Of a DNA stretch of 52,440 nt, positions 8,943-16,789 are shown piece by piece. The stretch lies in contig NZ_CALTTY010000010.1 in assembly GCF_943912385.1 (NCBI RefSeq), positions 1 through 52,440 of the forward strand, in the 5' to 3' direction. The DNA comes from an uncultured Anaerococcus sp. GTDB taxonomy: Bacteria > Bacillota > Clostridia > Tissierellales > Peptoniphilaceae. A program made the translations under genes and the position numbers. The notes below the pieces were generated by a model. It was not told the origin of the DNA. It saw nothing but the letters and a program-made list of their open reading frames with translations, and did not search any database. The number at the start of each line of letters is the position of its first letter. The first letter of the stretch is position 1.

Positions 8943-9758
8943 CTAAGCATTTACAATTTTTTTACTAATCTTTGTAGATAAGTAGTTTATTAAGACTACA
9001 AAGATTAAAAGTAGGACTGCTGTGGCATAAGCTTCTTCTACATGGAAGCTTTCGCTTGAAAGAACATACATGTGGACTGCCATGGTTCTTGCAGACTTAA
9101 ACAAGCCGTTTGGTATGGCAGGGTTAGTTCCCATGGTAAATATTAGGGCAGCAGATTCTCCTACAATCCTTCCTGTTGATAAAAATATACCTCCAAGAAT
9201 CCCATCCATTGCTTCAGGTAATATAACCTTAAAAATCGTCTGAATCTTAGTTGCCCCAAGGGCAAGGGAGGCGTGGGCTTGGAGGGGGTTTACTGTCAAA
9301 ATCGCCTCCTCAGTTGTCCTTATGATAGTTGGTAAAACCATAATTGCAACCGTTAGGCAGCCTGCCGAGAGAGAATACTGCATACCCAGGCCCAAACCTA
9401 CCTTTGATACAAAAAAGAGATAACCAAAAAGGCCATAAACTATAGAGGGAATTGAAGATAGGATCTCTGTCGAAAACCTAACAGCCTTTATTAGAAACTT
9501 ATTTTTTGCGTAGTTTGATAGGTAGATGGCAGTAAAAATTCCTATTGGCAAGGAAATTATCAAGGTCAAAATTATAGTCATTAGGGTTGTTATCAAAGAC
9601 GGCATAAGGGAGACATTTTCTGTAGTATAATTTAATTCAAATATAGAGGGACTTATGTTAGGTACCCCTTTAATCAGGATATAAGCAATGATAATACCTG
9701 CCATGGCATAGCCAAGGATTGTAAGTATCATTATTAATCCCTTATAAAATTTACTCAT
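8943..9758 (-). CDS. pstA: phosphate ABC transporter permease PstA
   Basis: 271 residues with six predicted transmembrane segments. An EAA-type loop around ALGATKIQTIFKVILPEAMDGILGG contacts PstB. SIPSIVYGLFGYLFF is typical of PstA. It lies between pstC (8-bp gap) and pstB (8-bp gap), in the canonical order. Confidence 0.92.
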   Translation of the reverse strand: MSKFYKGLIMILTILGYAMAGIIIAYILIKGVPNISPSIFELNYTTENVSLMPSLITTLMTIILTLIISLPIGIFTAIYLSNYAKNKFLIKAVRFSTEILSSIPSIVYGLFGYLFFVSKVGLGLGMQYSLSAGCLTVAIMVLPTIIRTTEEAILTVNPLQAHASLALGATKIQTIFKVILPEAMDGILGGIFLSTGRIVGESAALIFTMGTNPAIPNGLFKSARTMAVHMYVLSSESFHVEEAYATAVLLLIFVVLINYLSTKISKKIVNA

Positions 9759-9766
9759 AAAACCTC

Positions 9767-10630
9767 CTATAGCCTTTCTTCTGTTCTACTTCTTATAATA
9801 TTAAAGATAATATTAATTAATAGGATAAAGACAAACAATACCATGCCTGTAGCAATTAAGGCTTGTCTATGCATACCTGCGGCATAGCCCATTTCTAGGA
9901 CTATATTTGTAGTAAGGGTCCTTGCTCCTTTGAAAATAGATTTTGGTAATATTGGTTGGTTACCAACTACTAGGTAGACTGCCATGGTTTCACCAATTGC
10001 CCTACCTATGGCAAGAATTATTGATGAGAAGATACCAGACTTGGCATAAGGTACCATTACCTTCATAACTGTTTCTTCCTTGCTTGCCCCTAAGGCTACT
10101 GACCCTGAATAAAAAGAACTAGGTACCTGTCTTAGGGAGTTTTCTGATATGTTTACCATGGTCGGTAATATCATAAAGGCAAGAAGTATTGACGCTGTTA
10201 ACATATTCATACCAGATTTTACATCAAAGATATCCTTAACTAGGGGCACTATTACCATCATGGCAAAAAAACCATAAACAACCGATGGTATTGCTGCCAT
10301 AAGGTTCATTAAAGATTTTAAAAACCTATAGGATTTTTTTGCATAGTAAGCCATAAATATAGATATACCCAGTCCAAAAGGTAGGGCTATTATAGTTGAT
10401 AGGCTAGTTACTATAAGAGATCCTATAATCATTGGGTAAATTCCAAATTTCGCCTTGCCTGCAGTTGGTTTCCAAATCTTACCGGTTATGAATTTTAAAA
10501 GTCCGTATTCATTTACAAACTTAATTCCTTCAGAAAATATGAAGAAAATTATAAGTAAGATTAGGAATACGGACATTACTGCAGACAAGAGGAAAATTAT
10601 TTCAATTAATCTTTCTCTTATCTTTTTCAT
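9767..10630 (-). CDS. pstC: phosphate ABC transporter permease PstC
   Basis: 287 residues with six transmembrane segments. AAIPSVVYGFFAMMVI and the loop ALGASKEETVMKVMVPYA are characteristic of PstC. The ATG at 10630 lies one base after the pstS stop (TAA-A-ATG), so translation is probably coupled; the weak AGG within the end of pstS supports this. It pairs with PstA to form the channel. Confidence 0.92.
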   Translation of the reverse strand: MKKIRERLIEIIFLLSAVMSVFLILLIIFFIFSEGIKFVNEYGLLKFITGKIWKPTAGKAKFGIYPMIIGSLIVTSLSTIIALPFGLGISIFMAYYAKKSYRFLKSLMNLMAAIPSVVYGFFAMMVIVPLVKDIFDVKSGMNMLTASILLAFMILPTMVNISENSLRQVPSSFYSGSVALGASKEETVMKVMVPYAKSGIFSSIILAIGRAIGETMAVYLVVGNQPILPKSIFKGARTLTTNIVLEMGYAAGMHRQALIATGMVLFVFILLINIIFNIIRSRTEERL

Positions 10631-10631
10631 T

Positions 10632-11612
10632 TTATTTGCCTAGGTCGCTTGTATTTGTTAATTCGCCCTTGAAGATTTCTTTTAATTCTTCCATTGTTAA
10701 ATCTTCAACCTTGCTTTCTGGGTTAACAACTACTGCAATACCGTCTGTTGCTATTACCTCGACAGCTAGGGCTTCTTTTTCTTCATCTTTTAACTCTCTT
10801 GAGGCCATGGCTATATCTGCTGACCCGTCCATTACAGCTTCAATACCTGCAGATGATCCAGTTGATTGGATTTCTATACTGGCATCTGAATTTAATTCTT
10901 CGTATTTTTCAGCCATTTTTTCCATAAGTGGGGTTACAGATGTAGAACCTGCTACTGTGAGGGTACCGGATAAGTTAGCTGGCTCGTACTTTTCTGTGTC
11001 TTTTACTGGTACATAACCTTCTTCTAGGCTTAGGGCTTGGGCATCTTCTGATAGGCAGAACTTTAAAAAATCTTTGGCCAGGTCATCTAATTCATCTTCT
11101 TTAAAGGCTAGGTTAAAAGGCCTAGAAATCTTATAAGAGCCATCTTCGATGTTTTCTTCTGTAGCTTCTACCCCTTCAACTTTAACTGCTTTTACGGTAT
11201 CATTTAAACTTCCAAGAGAAATATAACCAATAGCTTCACTATCGCCGCTTACAGTTTGCATAACACCATTAGTTGAGTTTTGGACTATGGCCTCGAGGCT
11301 GGTCATATCTTCTTTTTCACCATCGACTTCTTCTTCAAGGCCAACAAGCTCTACAAAGGCACCCCTGGTACCAGAACCTTCTTCTCTTGAAACAACTGTA
11401 AATTCATAGTCTTCTGCACTTGCTGTTTCTGTGCTTTCTTCTTCCTCTTCTTCTGGGCTTGCATCTTCTTCTGGAGTTTCTACTTTTTCACTAGTTTCAG
11501 TTTGCTTGCTAGGTTCATTTTGATTTTCTTCATTAGTGTCATTTCCACAAGAAGTTAGGATAAGTCCTAGGGAAAGACTTGCTGCTAAAATTTTCTTATT
11601 TGTAATTTTCAT
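10632..11612 (-). CDS. pstS: phosphate-binding lipoprotein PstS, apparently circularly permuted
   Basis: 326 residues. A lipoprotein signal has lipobox LTSC (Cys22), followed by a low-complexity Glu/Thr-rich linker to about residue 67. The binding domain then reads in an unusual order. Residues 71-203 (FTVVSREEGSGTRGAF to GYVPVK) are what is normally the second half of PstS. Residues 216-326 (GTLTVAGSTSVTPLM, TGSSAG, SRELK, up to LTNTSDLGK) are what is normally the first half. The break falls exactly at the normal junction (NWSDLGG / IVVVSREEGSGTR). All phosphate-contact motifs are present, so the protein is probably functional. It is first in the pst operon, with SD AAGGAG and upstream Pho boxes. 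Confidence 0.88.
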   Translation of the reverse strand: MKITNKKILAASLSLGLILTSCGNDTNEENQNEPSKQTETSEKVETPEEDASPEEEEEESTETASAEDYEFTVVSREEGSGTRGAFVELVGLEEEVDGEKEDMTSLEAIVQNSTNGVMQTVSGDSEAIGYISLGSLNDTVKAVKVEGVEATEENIEDGSYKISRPFNLAFKEDELDDLAKDFLKFCLSEDAQALSLEEGYVPVKDTEKYEPANLSGTLTVAGSTSVTPLMEKMAEKYEELNSDASIEIQSTGSSAGIEAVMDGSADIAMASRELKDEEKEALAVEVIATDGIAVVVNPESKVEDLTMEELKEIFKGELTNTSDLGK

Positions 11613-11643
11613 ATTAATCTCCTTATTTTTTAACTTTAATTCT

Positions 11644-11697
11644 ATGATACCGACTTTATGTTTTAGACTTTTTAAATCTTTGTAAAATTTGTGTAAA
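11644..11697 (-). promoter_or_regulatory. Pho-box direct repeats and promoter of the pst operon
   Basis: On the minus strand four hexamers recur every 11 bp: TTTACA (11697-11692), TTTACA (11686-11681), TTAAAA (11675-11670) and AAAACA (11664-11659). A TATCAT -10 follows at 11649-11644. Repeats of TT(A/T)ACA with 5-bp spacers are the known Gram-positive PhoP-binding pattern. This supports phosphate-starvation control of pstS by the operon's own response regulator. Confidence 0.75.
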
Positions 11698-11729
11698 AAA
11701 ACAGGCCTAGCTATAACTTCTAGGTCTGT
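11694..11729 (-). terminator. terminator upstream of the pst operon
   Basis: On the minus strand ACAGACCTAG pairs with CTAGGCCTGT around a 9-base loop and is followed by seven T. It ends transcripts coming from the patatin remnant and insulates the pst promoter, whose first Pho box overlaps the T-run. Confidence 0.8.
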
Positions 11730-11823
11730 CCAGATAAAAACTAATTATTATTATTTGTTAAAACTTAAAAAGTTTATAAATAAGTTCTAGAATAGGGAGC
11801 TTAAAATTAACTAAATAGCTTAT

Positions 11824-12047
11824 TTATAAAAGATTTTTTAAACTCATATAATCCTTCCTATAGGCATAGTCATTGTAAAATCTATAATTTCTATAGGTCT
11901 GACCTGCTAAAAAACCACCAATAGCGGCTCCTGCTGAAACTCCTATAAATAATCACATGAAATATTTTCTTCAAGAAACTTATCAAAGACACCTGCTCCG
12001 TATATGCCCCTTGTTCTACCACCGACATCTATAAAACCTAATTTCAT
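11824..12047 (-). pseudogene. patatin-like phospholipase remnant, frameshifted and truncated
   Basis: The ATG at 12047 opens MKLGFIDVGGRTRGIYGAGV, a variant of the patatin N-terminus (oxyanion region GGxRGIYxAGV). A stop occurs after CDYL. Shifting by one base resumes GVSAGAAIGGFLAGQ, which holds the nucleophile-elbow motif GxSxG, and continues through NYRFYNDYAYRKDYMSLKNLL to a stop. Only the first quarter to third of a roughly 280-residue enzyme is present, and the catalytic Asp region is missing. The gene is dead: one indel at the DYL/GVSAG junction plus loss of the 3' part. Confidence 0.8.
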
Positions 12048-12192
12048 ATATTATTCCTCACGACTTTCCTTAAATTTCTTCCTATACTTATATTATAAGC
12101 TAAATTAATTATCTTTAAATATACAAAAGCGAGACTTCACCAAAAGATTAAGTAAATATCTCGCCTCTACTTGAAAAATTTATTCTACTAAC

Positions 12193-13581
12193 TTAATTTT
12201 CTAAAACTTCTTCTATAATAGATTCTTGCTTTTTGTCTGCCTCAGTTTCTGGAATTATGATATTCATCAATATAGAAATAATGGCAGCAAGGACAACTGG
12301 TGATACACCAATAGCATTTTTTAAAACTTCTGGTAAAAAACTAACACCAGCCTGGTCAGCTGTTTCTACTATAGTTGTAAAACCAAAACCTATGGCAATT
12401 GAAATCCCTACTATAGAAGTATTCCTAACTGTGAGGGGTTGTTCAGTTATCATCCTAATTCCATTCATGGTAATGGCAGCAAAAACAGAAAGAGTTGCTC
12501 CACCAACTACAGGCGCTGGGATGGTTGTTAAAAGGGAAGATATCTTTGGCATAAATCCTGCTATTAGGATAATAAGTCCTGCCTGAAAGAAGACCCTCCT
12601 ATTTATAACCTTATTTACCGAAACAATTCCCGCATTTTGAGAAAAGGTTGCTGTTGGTAGACACCCTATAAAAGCACCAAGAATATTTGCTGCTCCAAAA
12701 CCAACTATGCCCCCTCTTAATTCATCAGCACTTGGAGCCCTATCCATACCACCTATGGTTGTAGCAGATATATCACCAATACCTTCAATACAGGTAACCA
12801 TAAAAATAATCACAAAGGAAATTATAGCTGAAAGATCAAATTTAAGACCAAAATGCATTGGTCTTGCAAGGGATATCCATCTAGCCTCTCTAACAGGTGA
12901 TAGGTCAACCATGTCAAAGAAAAGGGCAAATATATAACCGACGACCATGGCAAATAATACTGAGGCAAGCTTGGTAATACCCTTACCGAAATGGTTAAGC
13001 CCCACATTGACAATTAGGGTAACAATACCAACTAGCCAGTATTGCCAGGATCCCCAGCCAGGTGCAGTCACAGAACCTGCCCCACCCATATTAGTAAGGG
13101 CTACAGGGTAGAGAGTAAGACCTATGGCTAAAACTACTGTCCCTGACACTAGTGGCGGAAAAAATGGAGTTATGTACTTAAGGACAAGACCAAATATAAC
13201 CGACACAATGGCTCCTAATAGCTGGCTACCTAAAACAACTGCCACAATACCACTAGGTCCTTGTGATTCAAATTGACCGCAAAGGGCAATCATTGTCGGT
13301 ATGTAAGCAAAGGAAACACCATAGATTACAGGCAGTCTACTGCCAAAAATTCCTATAGGATAAAGCATTAAAAATGTTGTAAGGGCAGATCCTATAAGGG
13401 CCATTTGTATAATTATAATACTATCAGCATGGCTAAGTCCTGCTGCTTCAGCAAAGATTAAAGCCGGGGCCACACAACCAGCTATCATGGCGATAACGTG
13501 TTGGAGGGCTAAGGGGAAGGATTCTTTAAAAGGAACCTTTCCTTCAAATTGAAACAATTCTTTAAATTTACTTTCCATCAT
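12193..13581 (-). CDS. NCS2-family purine (xanthine/uric acid-type) permease
   Basis: 462 residues with about 14 transmembrane segments. The N-terminus LALQHVIAMIAGCVAPALI contains the QH signature, and TCIEGIGDISATT and NILGAFIGCLPTATFSQNAG match the conserved substrate and proton site regions of the nucleobase-ascorbate transporter family. The sequence is closer to xanthine or uric acid permeases (PbuX/PucJ) than to UraA. It is monocistronic, with its own promoter and an attenuator-like leader. The substrate is inferred; xanthine or guanine is most likely. Confidence 0.85.
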   Translation of the reverse strand: MMESKFKELFQFEGKVPFKESFPLALQHVIAMIAGCVAPALIFAEAAGLSHADSIIIIQMALIGSALTTFLMLYPIGIFGSRLPVIYGVSFAYIPTMIALCGQFESQGPSGIVAVVLGSQLLGAIVSVIFGLVLKYITPFFPPLVSGTVVLAIGLTLYPVALTNMGGAGSVTAPGWGSWQYWLVGIVTLIVNVGLNHFGKGITKLASVLFAMVVGYIFALFFDMVDLSPVREARWISLARPMHFGLKFDLSAIISFVIIFMVTCIEGIGDISATTIGGMDRAPSADELRGGIVGFGAANILGAFIGCLPTATFSQNAGIVSVNKVINRRVFFQAGLIILIAGFMPKISSLLTTIPAPVVGGATLSVFAAITMNGIRMITEQPLTVRNTSIVGISIAIGFGFTTIVETADQAGVSFLPEVLKNAIGVSPVVLAAIISILMNIIIPETEADKKQESIIEEVLEN

Positions 13582-13601
13582 CTCTCCTATTTTTTTGTTT
13601 T

Positions 13602-13648
13602 GGATAAATAAAAAGCCACCCTCTAGGTGACAAAATATTTATTTATCC
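13602..13648 (-). promoter_or_regulatory. attenuator-like hairpin in the purine permease 5' leader
   Basis: In the minus-strand leader, GTCACC/GGTGGC (5-base loop) is followed by TTTTTATTTAT, a terminator-type structure. Flanking arms GGATAAATA and TATTTATCC can extend the stem over the T-run. It lies between the permease promoter (13719-13746) and its SD. I looked for the purine riboswitch core and did not find it. Regulation by premature termination is inferred. Confidence 0.5.
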
Positions 13649-13718
13649 GAGTTCTATATTGAAATGGCGCCATAAGAAAATATAAATATAAAAGTTAACT
13701 ACCAGCATTTCTTAGATA

Positions 13719-13746
13719 GTTATACATGTAATTTTGTTTAAGTCAA
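13719..13746 (-). promoter_or_regulatory. purine permease promoter
   Basis: On the minus strand TTGACT (13746-13741) and TATAAC (13724-13719) are 16 bp apart. This implies a leader of about 130 nt before the permease ATG. Confidence 0.6.
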
Positions 13747-13864
13747 GTTATTGCTTAGCCCCTTATTTACAAAATTATCATGGATACTACTGAATTTTTA
13801 TTTTTGCTTAAAAGTAGTAAAATATATAGAAAGTTCGCAAAAATAGAATATGGAGAGTTAGATA

Positions 13865-14872
13865 ATGAAATTAGTAATACCAGAAGATTATAAATCAAAC
13901 GAGGATCTTTACAGGACCCAAGTTTTAATAAAAGAAATAAAAGATTATTTTCAAATAAACCTAGCCAATAACCTAAACCTAAAAAGGGTCTCTGCCCCAC
14001 TTTTTGTATCTACAAAGTCAGGTCTTAATGATAACCTAAATGGGGTTGAAGAACCTGTTAGCTTTAACCTTAAAGAAGCCGGCAATGAAAGGATGGAGAT
14101 TGTCCATTCCCTGGCCAAATGGAAAAGATATGCCCTAATGGAATATAATTTTAAAAGCCATGAAGGTCTATATACGGATATGAACGCCATCAGGGCTGCT
14201 GAAGAACCAGACAACACCCATTCCTTTTATGTGGACCAATGGGACTGGGAATTAATAATAGATAAGGAAGATAGGACAGAAGCCTATCTAAAACACGTAG
14301 TAAATATCATCTATAGGACTATGAAAAGCCTAGACGAATACCTGTGTGGCCTTATACCAACAAGGAGTAAACTTTTAAAAGATCAAATAAGATTTATAAC
14401 AAGTGAAGAGCTTCTTTTAAAATATCCTGATAAAACTCCCAAGGAAAGAGAAAGACTTGCCACTAAGGAATATGGGACAATTTTTCTATCCCAGATAGGA
14501 ACTATCCTTTCAGATGGTAACAAGCACGATAACAGGGCTCCAGACTATGACGACTGGCTTTTAAATGGAGATATAATTGTCTATAACCCAGTCTTAGATG
14601 ATGCCCTCGAGCTTTCTTCAATGGGAATCAGAGTTGATAGCAAAAGACTAAACGAACAGCTTAAACAATCTGATAACCTCGATAGGTTAAAGTATGATTA
14701 CCACAGCCTCTTACTTGATGATAAGCTTCCACAAACTGTAGGTGGCGGTATAGGCCAATCAAGGCTTTGTATGTTCTTTTTACAAAAGGCTCACATCGGA
14801 GAAGTCCAGGTATCCTACTGGCCAGATGACCAAAGAAGAACCCTTGCCAACAAGGGAATTCAGCTCTTATAG
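13865..14872 (+). CDS. asnA: aspartate-ammonia ligase
   Basis: 335 residues, the usual AsnA length (about 330). The start KLVIPEDYKS, the central VHSLAKWKRYALMEY and the C-terminal GGGIGQSRLCMFFLQKAHIGEVQVSYWP are AsnA hallmarks of the class II aminoacyl-tRNA synthetase fold. It makes asparagine from aspartate, ammonia and ATP. The ATG at 13865 has a GGAG SD. The gene is monocistronic and divergent from the purine permease. Confidence 0.95.
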   Translation: MKLVIPEDYKSNEDLYRTQVLIKEIKDYFQINLANNLNLKRVSAPLFVSTKSGLNDNLNGVEEPVSFNLKEAGNERMEIVHSLAKWKRYALMEYNFKSHEGLYTDMNAIRAAEEPDNTHSFYVDQWDWELIIDKEDRTEAYLKHVVNIIYRTMKSLDEYLCGLIPTRSKLLKDQIRFITSEELLLKYPDKTPKERERLATKEYGTIFLSQIGTILSDGNKHDNRAPDYDDWLLNGDIIVYNPVLDDALELSSMGIRVDSKRLNEQLKQSDNLDRLKYDYHSLLLDDKLPQTVGGGIGQSRLCMFFLQKAHIGEVQVSYWPDDQRRTLANKGIQLL

Positions 14873-14883
14873 AAATTTTCACA

Positions 14884-14906
14884 AAGCCTAGGCTGGGCTT
14901 TTATAA
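14884..14906 (+). terminator. asnA terminator
   Basis: AAGCC/GGCTT stem followed by TTTTATAATATTTT directly after the asnA stop. Confidence 0.55.
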
Positions 14907-14916
14907 TATTTTATCA

Positions 14917-14957
14917 TAAAAAACGGAGTTTTGGCCTTAGCCCATCACTCCGTTTTT
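14917..14957 (-). terminator. recQ terminator overlapping its stop codon
   Basis: AAAACGGAGT pairs with ACTCCGTTTT around a 17-base loop. T-runs on both strands make it usable in either direction between convergent asnA and recQ. The last recQ codons lie inside the stem. Confidence 0.8.
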
Positions 14958-16747
14958 CTCATATATTCTTTAATTTCTGCTATAAATAAATCGCCATACT
15001 GGCTTAGTTTTTTCTCCCCTACTCCCTTTACTTTAAGAAAATCTTCTTCATTTTTGGGTTTATTTTCTGCCATATCCTTAAGAGATTGGTCGGAAAATAT
15101 TATAAAGGGAGGAATCTTCCTTAGTCTAGAAAGCTCTAATCTTACTTCTTTTAACCTTTCAAAAAGTGCCTGGTCGTAGTCACTTAAAAGTAGCCTCTTG
15201 GTATTTTCTCTTCTCTTTTTAACTTCAGTTTTCCTAGAGAAAAATTTAACCCTAGAAAATAAGATATCCTTGGATTTTTCAGTAAGGGCAAGTACTGGGT
15301 ATTCTAGGCCTGATACTTTGATATATCCATCTGCCAGCAAAACTCCAATCAAGTCTTTTATCTCTGCCTGACTTTTTTCTTTCATTATGCCATAGGTCGA
15401 TACATCTTTAAGATTTTTCTCCCTGGAATTTTTATTTTTTGACCCCTTAAGGCAATCAACGACAGTCCCCACCCCATATCTCTGGCCGAGCCTATAGATA
15501 CAGGATAGGATTTTCTGGGCTTCTATTGTATTATCTTCCTTTTTTATATCATCCAGGCAATTAGAACAATAATCGCAAGCTCCATCATAGTCTTGGCCAA
15601 AGTAGTCAAGGATAAAGGCTCTCAAACATCTATTGGTGTTTACGTAGTTTATAATGGTTTGGAGTTTTTTTAACTGGATTTTTCTATAGTCTAGATTATC
15701 GCTTTGTTTTATAAGGTGTTTGTTTATAATTATATCTTGGGCTCGATATAAGAGTATACAGTCGGCCCCTTCCCCATCTCTGCCCGCCCTGCCTGCTTCC
15801 TGATAGTAGGATTCCATGTCTTTAGGCATATTTGAGTGAATAACAAAGCTTACATTTGACTTATCAATCCCCATACCAAAGGCATTGGTAGCCACAACTA
15901 TATCAGCCTTATCAAAAATAAAATCTTCCTGGGCTTTTTTTCTTTCTTCTTCTCTAAGGCCAGCGTGGTATTTCACAACCTTCTTGCCTAGGGTCTTAAG
16001 ACTCCTATAAAGCTTATCTACCCTCTTCCTTGTTGATGCATAGATTATGCCTGAATCTCCCTCATGGTCATTTAGGTAGGTTGTGATATATTCTAACTTG
16101 TCAGCTGGCTTTCTTACAATAAATTTTAAGTTGGGTCTGTCAAAACCTGTAACCTTGATAAAGGGATCTTTGAGGGCGAGATTACTTATTATATCTTCCC
16201 TGACTTCTTTTGTTGCTGTGGCGGTAAAGGCTGCTATTTGTACTTGCCTATCTAAGATATCATAAAGGTCTGTAATAAGCTTATATGATGGCCTAAAGTC
16301 ATGACCCCGTTGGGAAATACAGTGGGCCTCATCAACTGCAACAAAGCTAACCTTGATGTCCCTTAAAAAACCCCTAAAATACTCATTCTCAAGCCTTTCT
16401 GGGGATACATATAGAAGTTTTATCTTTCCTTGTCTGGCATCTCTTAAACTTTTCTTATAACTTTCAAAATCTAGGCTTGAGTTAATAAATCTTGCTTCTA
16501 TCCCATCTTCCCTTAGGGCATCGACTTGGTCTTTCATAAGGCTTATTAGGGGTGATATTACTAGGCTTAAACCATCTTTCATAAGAGCCGGTAGCTGGTA
16601 GCAAATAGACTTACCTCCTCCTGTTGGAAGGACTCCTAAAACGTCCCTACCTTTTAGGATCTCAGAAATTATTTCCTCCTGGCCCTTTCTAAAAGAATCA
16701 AAGCCAAAATATCTTTTTAACTTATCTTTGCTAATATCTAACATCAT
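14945..16747 (-). CDS. recQ: ATP-dependent DNA helicase RecQ
   Basis: 600 residues. Walker A is PTGGGKSICYQLPAL, motif II is VDEAHCISQRGHDFRPSY with the RecQ aromatic loop, and motif VI is YYQEAGRAGRDG. An RQC zinc site includes ACDYCSNC, and a C-terminal HRDC domain spans about 520-600. This is the full RecQ architecture. Role: 3'-5' unwinding in recombination and repair. The ATG at 16747 gives MMLDISKDKL; the second Met is equally possible. Confidence 0.93.
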   Translation of the reverse strand: MMLDISKDKLKRYFGFDSFRKGQEEIISEILKGRDVLGVLPTGGGKSICYQLPALMKDGLSLVISPLISLMKDQVDALREDGIEARFINSSLDFESYKKSLRDARQGKIKLLYVSPERLENEYFRGFLRDIKVSFVAVDEAHCISQRGHDFRPSYKLITDLYDILDRQVQIAAFTATATKEVREDIISNLALKDPFIKVTGFDRPNLKFIVRKPADKLEYITTYLNDHEGDSGIIYASTRKRVDKLYRSLKTLGKKVVKYHAGLREEERKKAQEDFIFDKADIVVATNAFGMGIDKSNVSFVIHSNMPKDMESYYQEAGRAGRDGEGADCILLYRAQDIIINKHLIKQSDNLDYRKIQLKKLQTIINYVNTNRCLRAFILDYFGQDYDGACDYCSNCLDDIKKEDNTIEAQKILSCIYRLGQRYGVGTVVDCLKGSKNKNSREKNLKDVSTYGIMKEKSQAEIKDLIGVLLADGYIKVSGLEYPVLALTEKSKDILFSRVKFFSRKTEVKKRRENTKRLLLSDYDQALFERLKEVRLELSRLRKIPPFIIFSDQSLKDMAENKPKNEEDFLKVKGVGEKKLSQYGDLFIAEIKEYMRKTE

Positions 16748-16757
16748 AACCTATAAA

Positions 16758-16789
16758 AAAATAATTAAGTCCTAAGACTTAATTATTTT
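16758..16789 (-). terminator. terminator after the DUF4097-type gene
   Basis: AATAATTAAGTC pairs perfectly with GACTTAATTATT across a 4-base loop and is followed by T-rich sequence. It overlaps the stop of the upstream gene and lies just before the recQ start. Confidence 0.7.

Noticed and set aside
13582..13750. Purine riboswitch before the purine permease
   Set aside because: The expected conserved TATAATC, ATATGG and TTTCTACC elements in order are not present on the correct strand. An AGTTAACTACC on the opposite strand lacks the rest of the core.
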